DNA of 64,000 bases, from the NCBI GenBank assembly GCA_030652255.1, contig JAUSAZ010000108.1, positions 1-64,000 of the forward strand, read 5' to 3'. This document shows positions 26,492 through 34,919 of the stretch, piece by piece (position 1 is the first letter of the stretch; every line of letters begins with the position of its first letter). The position numbers and the translations under genes are program-made. Below the pieces are notes generated by a model. It searched no databases. It had not been told where the DNA came from and worked only from the letters and a program-made list of their open reading frames with translations. Source of the DNA: Myxococcales bacterium (GTDB taxonomy: Bacteria; Myxococcota_A; Polyangia; Polyangiales; Ga0077539).

Positions 26492-27643
26492 TTACTCCGC
26501 CCGACCCGAGACCGCCCCGCGGAGCACCTCCGACAGGAACCCGAAGGTCTCCTCGGCGCAGCGGTCCCAGCTGTACGCCGCCGCGCGCTCGAAGGCCCGT
26601 TGCGCCAGCTCGGCGCGGAGTTCAGCCGACCCCACGAGCGCGCGCAGCTGGCGCACCAGCGTCGCCGGGTCCTCGGGGTCGAAATACACCCCCGCGTCGC
26701 CGAGCACCTCGGGCATCGGGCCCCGCGACGAGCTCGCGATCGGCAGCCCCGCGGCCATCGCCTCGATGAGGATGTTGGGGAGGTTTTCGCAGCTCGACGC
26801 GTACACGAAGGCCTCCGCGCGCCGGTAGCTCGCCGCCACCTCCGCGTGCGGGAGCCCGCCGCGCCAGGTGAGGTACTCGCCCGCGGGGTCGTACTTCGCG
26901 AGGCGCTCGGTGAGCGCGCGCTCCGAGGCGGGGTCGTCCGAGGGGCCGACGAAGTCCATCGCGATCGGCACGCCCGATGAGCGGAGCGTGTGCGCCGCGT
27001 CGGCCACCGCCGCGAAGTGCTTGTACGGCGACACCGTCGAGACGTAGAGCAGCCGCAGCGGGTGGGCGAGGGAGAGCTCCGCCGGCGGGCGCTGGGCACG
27101 CGGCGCGAGGCGCATCGAGGGGTCGACGCCGTGCGGGATGATGGTGTGCCGCCGCGGCGGGCGCGCGAGCTGGGCCAGCACCTGGTCGCGGGCGTAGCGG
27201 GTGAGGAAGATCACCCCGTCGGCGCCGGTGAACTGCCGGGACTGCGCGAGGCGCAGGAGCTCGAGGCGGGCGCGGGTGGCGCTGCGGCCGAAGCGGGCGC
27301 GCTCGGCGGCCTCGAAGGGGAGCATGTTGCGGCACATCACCACGCGCGGCCGCACGGGGCTCGCGGTGGCCCCGCCGGGCGCGAAGAGCAGCCCCCCGGC
27401 GACGCGGCGGGGGAGCTCGACGCGCTGCCACCACAGGCGCTCGGGGAGCGAGCGGTCGAGGGCGGGGTGGTGCCGGGCGGTGAGCCACGGGCGCGAGGGC
27501 AGGCGGTCGAGGGTGGCGCGCGCCGACCAGACGTCCACGGCGTCGATGCCGTGGCGTTCGGGGGAGGCCGCGGTGAGCAGCGAGAGCAGGTGCGTGAGGC
27601 CGCCGCCCGCGCGGAGGTTGGACGCGTCGATGACGACCCTCAT
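26492..27643 (-). CDS. GT4-family glycosyltransferase
   Basis: A 383-residue GT-B protein. The N-terminus MRVVIDASNLRAGGG is the classic start of GT4 enzymes that build O-antigens, with later LLYVSTVSPYKH, EAFVYASSCENLPNILIEAMAAGLPI (E-x7-E region of the nucleotide-sugar site) and DAGVYFDPED. Retaining transfer from a nucleotide sugar at the inner membrane's cytoplasmic face is expected. Short gaps (17 and 22 bp) tie it to its neighbours. Donor and acceptor cannot be read from sequence. Confidence 0.9.
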   Translation of the reverse strand: MRVVIDASNLRAGGGLTHLLSLLTAASPERHGIDAVDVWSARATLDRLPSRPWLTARHHPALDRSLPERLWWQRVELPRRVAGGLLFAPGGATASPVRPRVVMCRNMLPFEAAERARFGRSATRARLELLRLAQSRQFTGADGVIFLTRYARDQVLAQLARPPRRHTIIPHGVDPSMRLAPRAQRPPAELSLAHPLRLLYVSTVSPYKHFAAVADAAHTLRSSGVPIAMDFVGPSDDPASERALTERLAKYDPAGEYLTWRGGLPHAEVAASYRRAEAFVYASSCENLPNILIEAMAAGLPIASSSRGPMPEVLGDAGVYFDPEDPATLVRQLRALVGSAELRAELAQRAFERAAAYSWDRCAEETFGFLSEVLRGAVSGRAE

Positions 27644-27665
27644 GCGGCGCGGACACCGGCCCGGG

Positions 27666-28496
27666 TCATGGCTTCTCCGGCGGGGCGTTGGTGATGCGCC
27701 CCGGCGGGCGGCGCAGCCCCGTGGCGCGGAACCACCGCAGCATGCGCTCGCGGGCCCGCCACGGCACCAGCCCGAAGGCCTCGTTGGTCACGCGCGACAC
27801 GTTGCGGCGCATGGCCTCCTCGGCGGACATCATCGGGCGCGCGGCGAGGTCGACCGGGACGCCGTGCTCGCGGCAGAGGGCCACGCCGTAGGGGATCCAT
27901 TTCCCCGCGGTGACGGCGGCGTAGTAGTCGAGCACCTCGGTGCGGGCGCTGAAGAAGCCGCGCGCGAAGGCGTCCGAGCGGCGCGCGCCGTAGATCTCGA
28001 ACTCCCAGGGGTTCTCCCCGTCGCGGAGCAGCGAGAGCAGGTCGTCGCGGCGCCAGAGGGCGGCCTGCATCGAGGCCCGGTAGGGCGCGCCGGGGTCGCA
28101 CTCGCCCACCGCGGGGAAGCGCGCGAGGCGCACGTCCGGCGGGGGAAAGGGGCGGAGGCGCAGGTAGGCCGCGTCGAGGTGGAAGAAGTCGTCGACCCGC
28201 GCCAGCACCTCCGCGGTGTCGACACGGCTGCGCAGCAGGAAGTCCTCCAGCACGACGAGCACGGCGGGCGTGTCGAGGCGCTCGAGCATCGCGCGCACCC
28301 CGCGGCTCCAGTCGACGTCGTCGCCGATGCACAGGGCCTCGACGCCGGGGAGGGCGCAGGGCACGTGGTTGCTGCCCACCACGACGCGGAAGGGGCAGTC
28401 TGGCCAGTGCCGACGCAGCAGCGCGAAGAAGGGCGCCCAGAGGTCGGCGTACCGGTCGCAGCTGGGGACGAGCAGGGTGACGCGGTCGTCAGCCAC
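27666..28496 (-). CDS. Unknown protein of the glycan locus, possibly GT-A-like
   Basis: A 276-residue protein. It opens with VTLLVPSCDRYADLWAPFF, a strand-loop-helix like the first unit of GT-A glycosyltransferases, and later has VLVVLEDFLL where such enzymes carry a DXD metal motif; a true DXD is absent. The C-terminus is basic. GTG 28496 overlaps the upstream glycosyltransferase stop by 8 bp, so it is translationally coupled. It lies between two GT4 genes. Function is not established; an inactive or divergent transferase is the best guess. Confidence 0.6.
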   Translation of the reverse strand: MADDRVTLLVPSCDRYADLWAPFFALLRRHWPDCPFRVVVGSNHVPCALPGVEALCIGDDVDWSRGVRAMLERLDTPAVLVVLEDFLLRSRVDTAEVLARVDDFFHLDAAYLRLRPFPPPDVRLARFPAVGECDPGAPYRASMQAALWRRDDLLSLLRDGENPWEFEIYGARRSDAFARGFFSARTEVLDYYAAVTAGKWIPYGVALCREHGVPVDLAARPMMSAEEAMRRNVSRVTNEAFGLVPWRARERMLRWFRATGLRRPPGRITNAPPEKP

Positions 28497-29583
28497 GGGC
28501 GAGCACCTCGCGGTAGACCGCGTCATAGGAATCCACCATCGCGTCGATAGAGAACCTGCGGATGGACGTCAACGCCCGCGCGGCGCGGGCCCGGGCGGCC
28601 TCCGGGTCGTCGAGGGTGCGGGCGATGCCGTCGCGCAGCGAGGCGAGGTCGTCGGTGCGGCACCAGACGGCCTCGGCGTCGGTGACGAATTCCCGGTGCG
28701 GGGCGATGTCCGAGAGCACCATCGGGCACCCGCAGGCCATGGCCTCCATCACCACGTTGGGCCTGCCCTCCGAGCGCGAGGGCGAGACGAACACCGTCGC
28801 GGTCTTCATCCAGCGGAAGAGGTCGTCGCGGTAGCCAGGGAGCACGATGCGCCGCGCGAGCCCCTGCGCCCGCACCCACGCGCGGAAGCCCGCCAGCTCG
28901 GGGCCCTCGCCGAGCATGAGGGCGTAGGCGTCGGGCCGGGCGCGCAGCACGCTCACGAGGGCCTCGCCCAGGAGGGGGACGTTCTTGCCGGGCGTGAAGC
29001 GCCCCGCGTAGAGCACCAGCGGCGCGTCTTCGGGCAGCCCGAGCTCGCGGCGGTCGGCCGGGGCGACGCCCTCGATGCGGTCGACGGGGATGGCGTTGGG
29101 CACCACGTGCACGGGCAGCCGCCCGCCGCCGCCGCGCCGCCAGATGTCCGCCGCGGTCTCGGAGTTGGCCACGACGCCGCGCGCCAGCGGCACCAGCGCG
29201 CGCAGGGCGCGGGCGCTCGCGGTGCGCTCGTGGAGGGTGATCGACTGGCTGCGCTCGCTGAAGATCCACGGGACGCCGGTGAGCTTCGAGGCCACGCCGC
29301 CCCAGACGTCCATGCGCCGCAGCCAGGTCTGGAGCAGCTGGATGCGCTCGCCGCGGAGGAGCTCGGCGATGGCGAGGGCCGCGCGTGGGTCGAAGGCGCG
29401 CCGCGCCGGGATGCGGTGCAGCGTGGCGCCGCTCTCCTGGAGCAGCGGGAAGTTGGGCCCGTCGTGCTGGAAGGCCACGTGCACGTCGTGGCCGCGCCGC
29501 GTGAGGCCCGCCGCGAGGTAGCAGAGCTGTCGCTCGGCGCCGCCGCCGAGCAGCGACGGGATGCAGTGGAGTACCCGGATCAA
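28489..29583 (-). CDS. GT4-family glycosyltransferase
   Basis: A 364-residue GT-B protein: IRVLHCIPSLLGGGAERQL at the N-terminus, then LLQTWLRRMDVWGG, VVPNAIPVD, LVLYAGRFTPGKN, and FVSPSRSEGRPNVVMEAMACGCP (the E-x7-E region). All family landmarks are present. The natural start, one residue before IRVL, is TTG at 29583 (or the TTG just before it); an upstream ATG at 29619 would add 12 residues without a better ribosome site. Coupled to the unknown gene downstream. The 187 bp on its 5' side to the asnB stop hold no gene I can see. Confidence 0.87.
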   Translation of the reverse strand: MIRVLHCIPSLLGGGAERQLCYLAAGLTRRGHDVHVAFQHDGPNFPLLQESGATLHRIPARRAFDPRAALAIAELLRGERIQLLQTWLRRMDVWGGVASKLTGVPWIFSERSQSITLHERTASARALRALVPLARGVVANSETAADIWRRGGGGRLPVHVVPNAIPVDRIEGVAPADRRELGLPEDAPLVLYAGRFTPGKNVPLLGEALVSVLRARPDAYALMLGEGPELAGFRAWVRAQGLARRIVLPGYRDDLFRWMKTATVFVSPSRSEGRPNVVMEAMACGCPMVLSDIAPHREFVTDAEAVWCRTDDLASLRDGIARTLDDPEAARARAARALTSIRRFSIDAMVDSYDAVYREVLARG

Positions 29584-29770
29584 CAACGAAGCGTCTCTGC
29601 CTTTCGCGCAGCCTTGCATCCGCGTTCGGTCGGGCGAATGCAATCCCGAACACCTGGCCTGTGTGGCGCCATGCGTCACCCGGAGGCGTTGCGGCGAGGG
29701 GTCCACAGCGCGCCGGCCGCGCGCTGGGACTGAAGCGTCGACGGGGTGTTGCGGCGCGGTCGCACGACGT

Positions 29771-31684
29771 TCAGTCGCCCAGGTATTGCTGGGCCCACAC
29801 CTCGAAGACGAGGAGGGGGAAGACGTGGGTGTTGGCGTCGGCGCGGCCTGCCTCGAAGCGGGCGAGGGTGTCTCGCACGGCGGCGGGGTCGAACACCCCT
29901 CGGCGCGCGACGCGCTCGGGGCTCAGGTGCTCGTGGAGGTACGACCGCGCCTCGCCGCGGAACCACGGGTCGAGGGGCACGTTGAAGCCCCACTTCGGGG
30001 CGTCGCGGCCGTCGGGGGGGAGCAGGTCGCCGACCGCGGCGCGCAGCACGTGCTTGAGCGAGGTGCGCCCGAGCCCGGGCACCTTGCGGCCGAACGCGAC
30101 GCCCGCGAGGCGCTGCACCAGCGAGAGGTCGAGCAGCGGGGAGCGGGCCTCCACCGAGGCCGCCATGGTCATCCGGTCGACCTTCGCGAGCATCTCGTCG
30201 GGCAGGTAGAGCAGCACGTCGAAGGCGTTGGTGATGGCCTCGGGCGGGAGCCTACCGAGGCTGGCGTCGACCTCGGCGTCGAGCCGCGCGGCGGTGGAGC
30301 GGTACGCGTCGCGCAGGCCGGGCGCGAGGAGCGCGCGCGCCTCGCCTTCGAGGGGGGCGCCGGCCCAGGCGAGGCGCCGGGCCCCGGGGGAGGGCAGCCG
30401 CGCCGCCTGGAGGAAGCGCGCGACGCGGCGAAACCCGATGCCTCGCGCGCCGAGGCTCGCGTAGAGGCCGGAGGCCGCGCGGATGACCGCGGGGTCGAGG
30501 CCCGAGGGGCTGAGCCGCAGCAGCGCCGCCCAGCGCTCGAAGACGTACTGCGCGTAGCCGCCGAAGACCTCGTCGCCGCCGTCGCCGGTGAGCACCACGG
30601 TGACCTCCTTGCGGGCGGCCCGCGCGAGCAGGAGGGTGGGGAGCGCGGAGGAGATGGCGAAGGGCTCGTCGGCGTAGCGGACGAACTCGGGCAGGAGGCT
30701 GACCAGGTCGGGCCGCGCGTAGAGCTCGTGGTGGTCGGTGCCGAGGTGCTCGGCCATGCGCCGGGCCTTCGGGAGCTCGTTGTGCGACGCGGGGCCCTCG
30801 AAGCCGATGGAGAAGGTCTTCACGCGGCCGGCGGAGAGCCGGGACATCACCGCGACGACCGCGGACGAGTCGAGCCCGCCGCTCAGGAAGGCCCCGAGGG
30901 GGACGTCCGCCACCATCCGCCGCTCGACCGCCGAGAAGAGCATCCGGCGCACGTCGGCGACGAGCTCCTCGAAGGGCGGCATCTCCTCGCCCGCGAAGGC
31001 CCGCCAGTCCCAGTAGCGCCGGAGGGTCACCCCGGCGCGGGTGACGGACATCGTGTGGCCCGGCGGGAGCTTCTTCACGTCGCGGAACACGCTCAGCGGC
31101 GACGGGATGGCGCGCAGCGCGAGGTAGTGGCCCAGCGCCTCCGGGTCGAGCGTGCGGCCCACCTTGGGGTGCAGGAGCAGCGGCTTGATCTCCGAGCCGA
31201 ACACCAGCGTCCCGTCGACGTCGGCGTAGTACAGGGGCTTCTTGCCGAGGTGGTCGCGGGCGATGAGCAGCCGGTCGCCGTGCGCCGAGCGCCGGCGGTC
31301 GAGCAGCGCGAAGGTGAACATGCCCTCGAAGCGGGTGACGCACGCGTCGCCCCACTCCTCGTAGGCGTGCACGATCACCTCGGTGTCGGCGTGCGTGCGG
31401 AACTCGTGGCCCGCCTCTTCGAGCTCCCGGCGCAGCGTGCGGAAGTTGTAGATCTCGCCGTTGAAGACGACGTGCACGTCGTCGGCCTCGTTGCCGATGG
31501 GCTGGCGCCCGCCGCCGAGGTCGATAATCGCGAGGCGGCGCATGCCGAGGCCTACCCCCCCGTGGAAGAGGTAGCCCTCGTCGTCGGGGCCCCGGTGCAC
31601 GATGGAGTCGTTCATGCGGCGCACGAGGCCGTGATCGACCGCGGTGCCCCGGCGGTGCTCGAAGATTCCGACGATGCCGCACAT
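29771..31684 (-). CDS. asnB: Second AsnB-type amidotransferase
   Basis: A 637-residue protein: catalytic Cys in MCGIVGIF, HRGPDDEG, FNGEIYNF, and the ATP-binding loop FLSGGLDSS near residue 263, so both half-reactions should work. It differs clearly from the other AsnB of the locus (for instance GGGRQPIGNEADD against DAGRQPMLGHDGR), so it is not a recent duplicate and probably amidates a different residue of the glycan. Lies between gmd and the glycosyltransferases in the leftward run. Confidence 0.9.
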   Translation of the reverse strand: MCGIVGIFEHRRGTAVDHGLVRRMNDSIVHRGPDDEGYLFHGGVGLGMRRLAIIDLGGGRQPIGNEADDVHVVFNGEIYNFRTLRRELEEAGHEFRTHADTEVIVHAYEEWGDACVTRFEGMFTFALLDRRRSAHGDRLLIARDHLGKKPLYYADVDGTLVFGSEIKPLLLHPKVGRTLDPEALGHYLALRAIPSPLSVFRDVKKLPPGHTMSVTRAGVTLRRYWDWRAFAGEEMPPFEELVADVRRMLFSAVERRMVADVPLGAFLSGGLDSSAVVAVMSRLSAGRVKTFSIGFEGPASHNELPKARRMAEHLGTDHHELYARPDLVSLLPEFVRYADEPFAISSALPTLLLARAARKEVTVVLTGDGGDEVFGGYAQYVFERWAALLRLSPSGLDPAVIRAASGLYASLGARGIGFRRVARFLQAARLPSPGARRLAWAGAPLEGEARALLAPGLRDAYRSTAARLDAEVDASLGRLPPEAITNAFDVLLYLPDEMLAKVDRMTMAASVEARSPLLDLSLVQRLAGVAFGRKVPGLGRTSLKHVLRAAVGDLLPPDGRDAPKWGFNVPLDPWFRGEARSYLHEHLSPERVARRGVFDPAAVRDTLARFEAGRADANTHVFPLLVFEVWAQQYLGD

Positions 31685-31722
31685 GGCGGGTGTGGAGACC
31701 TCTCTCTAGGGCGCCGGCGGCC

Positions 31723-32721
31723 TCAGCCGTTGGCGCGCTTCTCGCGGGCGGCGAGCGCGACGTCGGCGTCGACCATCATGGTCACGAGCTCGCGGAAGCC
31801 CACGGTGGGCGTCCAGTCGAGCTTCTCCTTCGCCTTGGCGGGGTCGGCCAGGAGGAGGTCGACCTCCGCGGGCCGCAGGTAGCGCGGGTCGAGCTTCACG
31901 TGCTCCTGCCAGTCGAGCCCGGCGTGCGCGAAGGCCACCTCGAGGAACTCCCGCACCGAGTGGGTCTCCCCGGTGCCGACCACGAAGTCGTCGGGCACGT
32001 CGGCCTGGAGCATGCGCCACATGGCGTCGACGTAGTCGGGCGCGTAGCCCCAGTCGCGCTTGGAGTCGAGGTTGCCGAGGAACAGCTCCTTCTGGAGCCC
32101 GAGCTTGATGCGCCCGACGGCGCGCGTGATCTTGCGGGTGACGAAGGTCTCCCCGCGGCGCGGCGACTCGTGGTTGAACAGGATGCCGTTGACGGCGAAC
32201 ATCCCGTAGGCCTCGCGGTAGTTCTGCACCATGTAGAACGCGTAGGCCTTGGCGACCGCGTAGGGGCTGCGCGGGTGGAAGGGCGTGGTCTCCTTCTGCG
32301 GCGTCTCCACCACCTTGCCGTAGAGCTCGCTCGAGCTGGCCTGGTAGAAGCGGCACTGCACGCCCACCTTGCGGATGGCCTCGAGCATGCGGATGGCGCC
32401 GAGCGCGGTGACCTCGCCGGTGTACTCCGGGATGTCGAAGGACACGCGCACGTGGCTCTGCGCGCCGAGGTTGTAGACCTCGTCGGGCTGCACCGCGCTG
32501 ACGATGGACTGCAGCGACGAGGCGTCGTTGAGGTCGCCGTAGTGGAGGTACAGGTTGACGCCGCGCTCGTGGGGGTCGCGGTAGAGGTGGTCGAGGCGCT
32601 CGGTGTTGAAGGAGCTGGAGCGCCGCACGACGCCGTGGACCTCGTAGCCCTTCTCGAGCAGCAGCTCGGTGAGGTACGAGCCGTCCTGGCCGGTGATTCC
32701 TGTGATGAGTGCGCGCTTCAT
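31723..32721 (-). CDS. gmd: GDP-mannose 4,6-dehydratase
   Basis: A 332-residue extended [14 protein letters not shown] cofactor loop, SELYGKV, YAVAK catalytic Tyr/Lys, [16 protein letters not shown] and the C-terminal [13 protein letters not shown], all diagnostic of Gmd. It makes GDP-4-keto-6-deoxymannose, the substrate of the next enzyme, Fcl. ATG 32721 overlaps the Fcl stop (ATGA), so the pair is translationally coupled in the order fcl-gmd. Confidence 0.95.
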   Translation of the reverse strand: MKRALITGITGQDGSYLTELLLEKGYEVHGVVRRSSSFNTERLDHLYRDPHERGVNLYLHYGDLNDASSLQSIVSAVQPDEVYNLGAQSHVRVSFDIPEYTGEVTALGAIRMLEAIRKVGVQCRFYQASSSELYGKVVETPQKETTPFHPRSPYAVAKAYAFYMVQNYREAYGMFAVNGILFNHESPRRGETFVTRKITRAVGRIKLGLQKELFLGNLDSKRDWGYAPDYVDAMWRMLQADVPDDFVVGTGETHSVREFLEVAFAHAGLDWQEHVKLDPRYLRPAEVDLLLADPAKAKEKLDWTPTVGFRELVTMMVDADVALAAREKRANG

Positions 32722-33692
32722 GGGGATGTCCGTGCGGTCTCTCGGGCGGCGATGGCGTCCCGGTGTTCGCGGTACCAGGCGATGGTGCGGCGGAGGCCCT
32801 CCGCGAAGGGCGTGCGCGCGGTGAATCCGAAGCGCTCGCGGGCGCGCTCGACGTCGAGCATGCGCCGCGGCTGGCCGTTGGGGCGGGTGCCGTCCCAGCG
32901 CACCTCGCCGGAGAAGCCCGAGGCGCGGGCGATGGTCTCGGCGAGCTCGCGCATGGAGATCTCGAAGCCGGCGCCGAGGTTGACCGGGTCGGGGTCGTCG
33001 TAGCGCTCCGCCGCGAGCGCGAGGCCCTCGGCGCAGTCCTCCACGAAGAGGAACTCCCGCGTCGGAGAGCCGTCGCCCCAGAGCGTGACGTAGGACTCGC
33101 CGCGGGCCTGCGCGTCGATGAACTTCCGGATCATCGCCGGGATGACGTGCGAGTCCTCGAGGTCGAAGTTGTCGCGCGGCCCGAAGAGGTTGACCGGGAA
33201 GACCATCACGAAGTTGGAGCCGTACTCCTGGCGGTAGGCCTGGGCCATCACCAGCAGGGACTTCTTCGCGATGCCGTAGGGGGCGTTGGTCTCCTCGGGG
33301 TAGCCGTTCCAGAGGTCGTCTTCGCGGAAGGGCACGGGGGTGAACTTCGGGTACGCGCAGATGGTGCCCGCCACGACCACCTTGGCCGTGCCGTGCACCC
33401 GCGCGCTCTCGAGCACGTTGAGCCCCATCGCCATGTTGTCGTAGAAGAAGCGACCGGGGTGGCGGCGGTTGGCGCCGATGCCGCCGACGCTGGCCGCGAG
33501 GTGCATCACCAGGTCGGGCCGGTGCTCGCGAAACACCGCGTCGCACTGCGCCGCGTCGCGCAGGTCGTGATCCTTCGAGCGGGGCACCACCACCTCGCCG
33601 ACGCCGCGCGCGCGCAGCGCCTCAACGACGTGCGAGCCGAGGAAGCCGCTCCCACCGGTGACCAGAACCTTCCTACCTTCGAGCGTTGCCAT
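32718..33692 (-). CDS. fcl: GDP-L-fucose synthase
   Basis: A 324-residue epimerase/reductase: [51 protein letters not shown] (catalytic Tyr/Lys) and [12 protein letters not shown] are all characteristic of Fcl/WcaG. Together with Gmd it converts GDP-mannose to GDP-L-fucose in the cytosol. The presence of both genes predicts fucose (or a derivative) in the polysaccharide made by this locus. The preceding methyltransferase ends 93 bp upstream. Confidence 0.95.
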   Translation of the reverse strand: MATLEGRKVLVTGGSGFLGSHVVEALRARGVGEVVVPRSKDHDLRDAAQCDAVFREHRPDLVMHLAASVGGIGANRRHPGRFFYDNMAMGLNVLESARVHGTAKVVVAGTICAYPKFTPVPFREDDLWNGYPEETNAPYGIAKKSLLVMAQAYRQEYGSNFVMVFPVNLFGPRDNFDLEDSHVIPAMIRKFIDAQARGESYVTLWGDGSPTREFLFVEDCAEGLALAAERYDDPDPVNLGAGFEISMRELAETIARASGFSGEVRWDGTRPNGQPRRMLDVERARERFGFTARTPFAEGLRRTIAWYREHRDAIAARETARTSP

Positions 33693-33785
33693 CGTGCGAG
33701 ATCCTTCTCAATCCGCGGAGCGGGGCGTCACTACCATTGGTCCGCCGGGGGCGCCAACGCCCCTCTCGTCAGCGTTCGCGCGCCC

Positions 33786-34628
33786 TCAGGGGGCGCCTGC
33801 CTTCACGGCCTCGATCATGAGCCCGGTGCCCAGCCGGTCGCCGAGCCTCCGCACCATCCACCGGGGGTACAGGCTCCAGGCGAGGCGGTGGTGCCACTTG
33901 CGGTACTTCGTCGCCGGGGGCATCAGCAGCAGGTCGCCGTGCGAGAGCTGCGGCCGCACGTCGGCGCGCGCGAACCCGGCGAAGAGCTCGCGGCCCTCGT
34001 CGACGGTGTAGGCCTTGGTGCCGGGGCTCTCCAGGTGCTCGAAGACCGCCTGCCGCGGGCTCACCCACGGGCGCATCCGGGCGGCGTAGTGCACGCCCCA
34101 CAGCATGAAGCCCACCCACGACGGGTGGTGGTAGACCATCACGATCGCGGTGCCGCCGGGCTTGAGCACCCGGTGCACCTCCTTCACGGCGGCGCGCGTG
34201 TCGGGCGAGTGGTGCAGCACCCCGTACGAGTAGACGATGTCGAAGGTGCCGTCGGGGAAGGGCAGCCGCTCGGCGTCGGCGACCATCACCTCGGCGCTGA
34301 GGCCCTCGAGCGCGAGGCGCTCCTTCGTGAGGGCGACGCCCTGCTCGGTGAGGTCGACCCCGGTGGCGACGGCGCCGTTGCGCACCCAGTTGATGAAGTC
34401 GGTGCCCGCGCCGACGCCGACCTCCAGCACCTTCAGCCCGCGGCCGCGCTCGAAGCGGGCGAAGGGCTTGATGTAGGGCTCCCAGGCGTAGCGGTCGCGC
34501 TCGATCTCGTCGAAGAAGGCCCGGCGCTCGGCGGGCGACGCCCCGCGGGTGCCGCACGGCTCGGCCTGCCAGTGCCGGCGCACCGCGTCCTTCAAGGCGT
34601 CCGTGTCCCGGGCGATGCGATCTTGCAT
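33786..34628 (-). CDS. SAM-dependent methyltransferase
   Basis: A 280-residue class I methyltransferase with VLEVGVGAGTDFI (motif I, about 66-78), GVDLTEQGV (acidic residue binding SAM ribose), FDIVYSYGVLHHSPD (motif typical of the UbiE/Methyltransf_11 group) and KPGGTAIVMVY. Likely methylates a sugar or lipid intermediate of the locus. First gene of the long leftward run; its ATG is preceded by a TAGATA box. Confidence 0.85.
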   Translation of the reverse strand: MQDRIARDTDALKDAVRRHWQAEPCGTRGASPAERRAFFDEIERDRYAWEPYIKPFARFERGRGLKVLEVGVGAGTDFINWVRNGAVATGVDLTEQGVALTKERLALEGLSAEVMVADAERLPFPDGTFDIVYSYGVLHHSPDTRAAVKEVHRVLKPGGTAIVMVYHHPSWVGFMLWGVHYAARMRPWVSPRQAVFEHLESPGTKAYTVDEGRELFAGFARADVRPQLSHGDLLLMPPATKYRKWHHRLAWSLYPRWMVRRLGDRLGTGLMIEAVKAGAP

Positions 34629-34919
34629 TGGCTATCTACAGCTCCGCGGAGAAGGGGCGGCATCCTGAGGCAGCGGCTCGCGCGGAGTCAACCGCCGCCT
34701 CGACCGCCCAGGGCTCGTCGCTCCCCCTGTTGCCCCGACGGGCCGCTCCGTTCTACCTAACGCGCTCTTCGGTGGGAGGCGGGCGATCGCCGACCCGCGG
34801 CGCTGAACCCCCGGGCCGCTCGCCGCAACGCAGCCACCGTTCTCGCCTCCCCGCCGCAGCAGCACCCGACTCCCCCCCCGTTTGCCCGTCGCCGACGAAG
34901 AGACCCACGCCAACCCCCT
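34629..34919. promoter_or_regulatory. Divergent control region of the polysaccharide locus
   Basis: The 291-bp gap separates the leftward sugar-synthesis genes from the rightward wzy-wzc genes. Rightward, TTGCCC (34730-34735) and TACCTA (34754-34759), 18 bp apart, could start a transcript with a leader of about 150 bases. Leftward, a TAGATA box lies 5 bp from the methyltransferase ATG. No palindrome or riboswitch is evident. No gene is seen. Confidence 0.4.
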
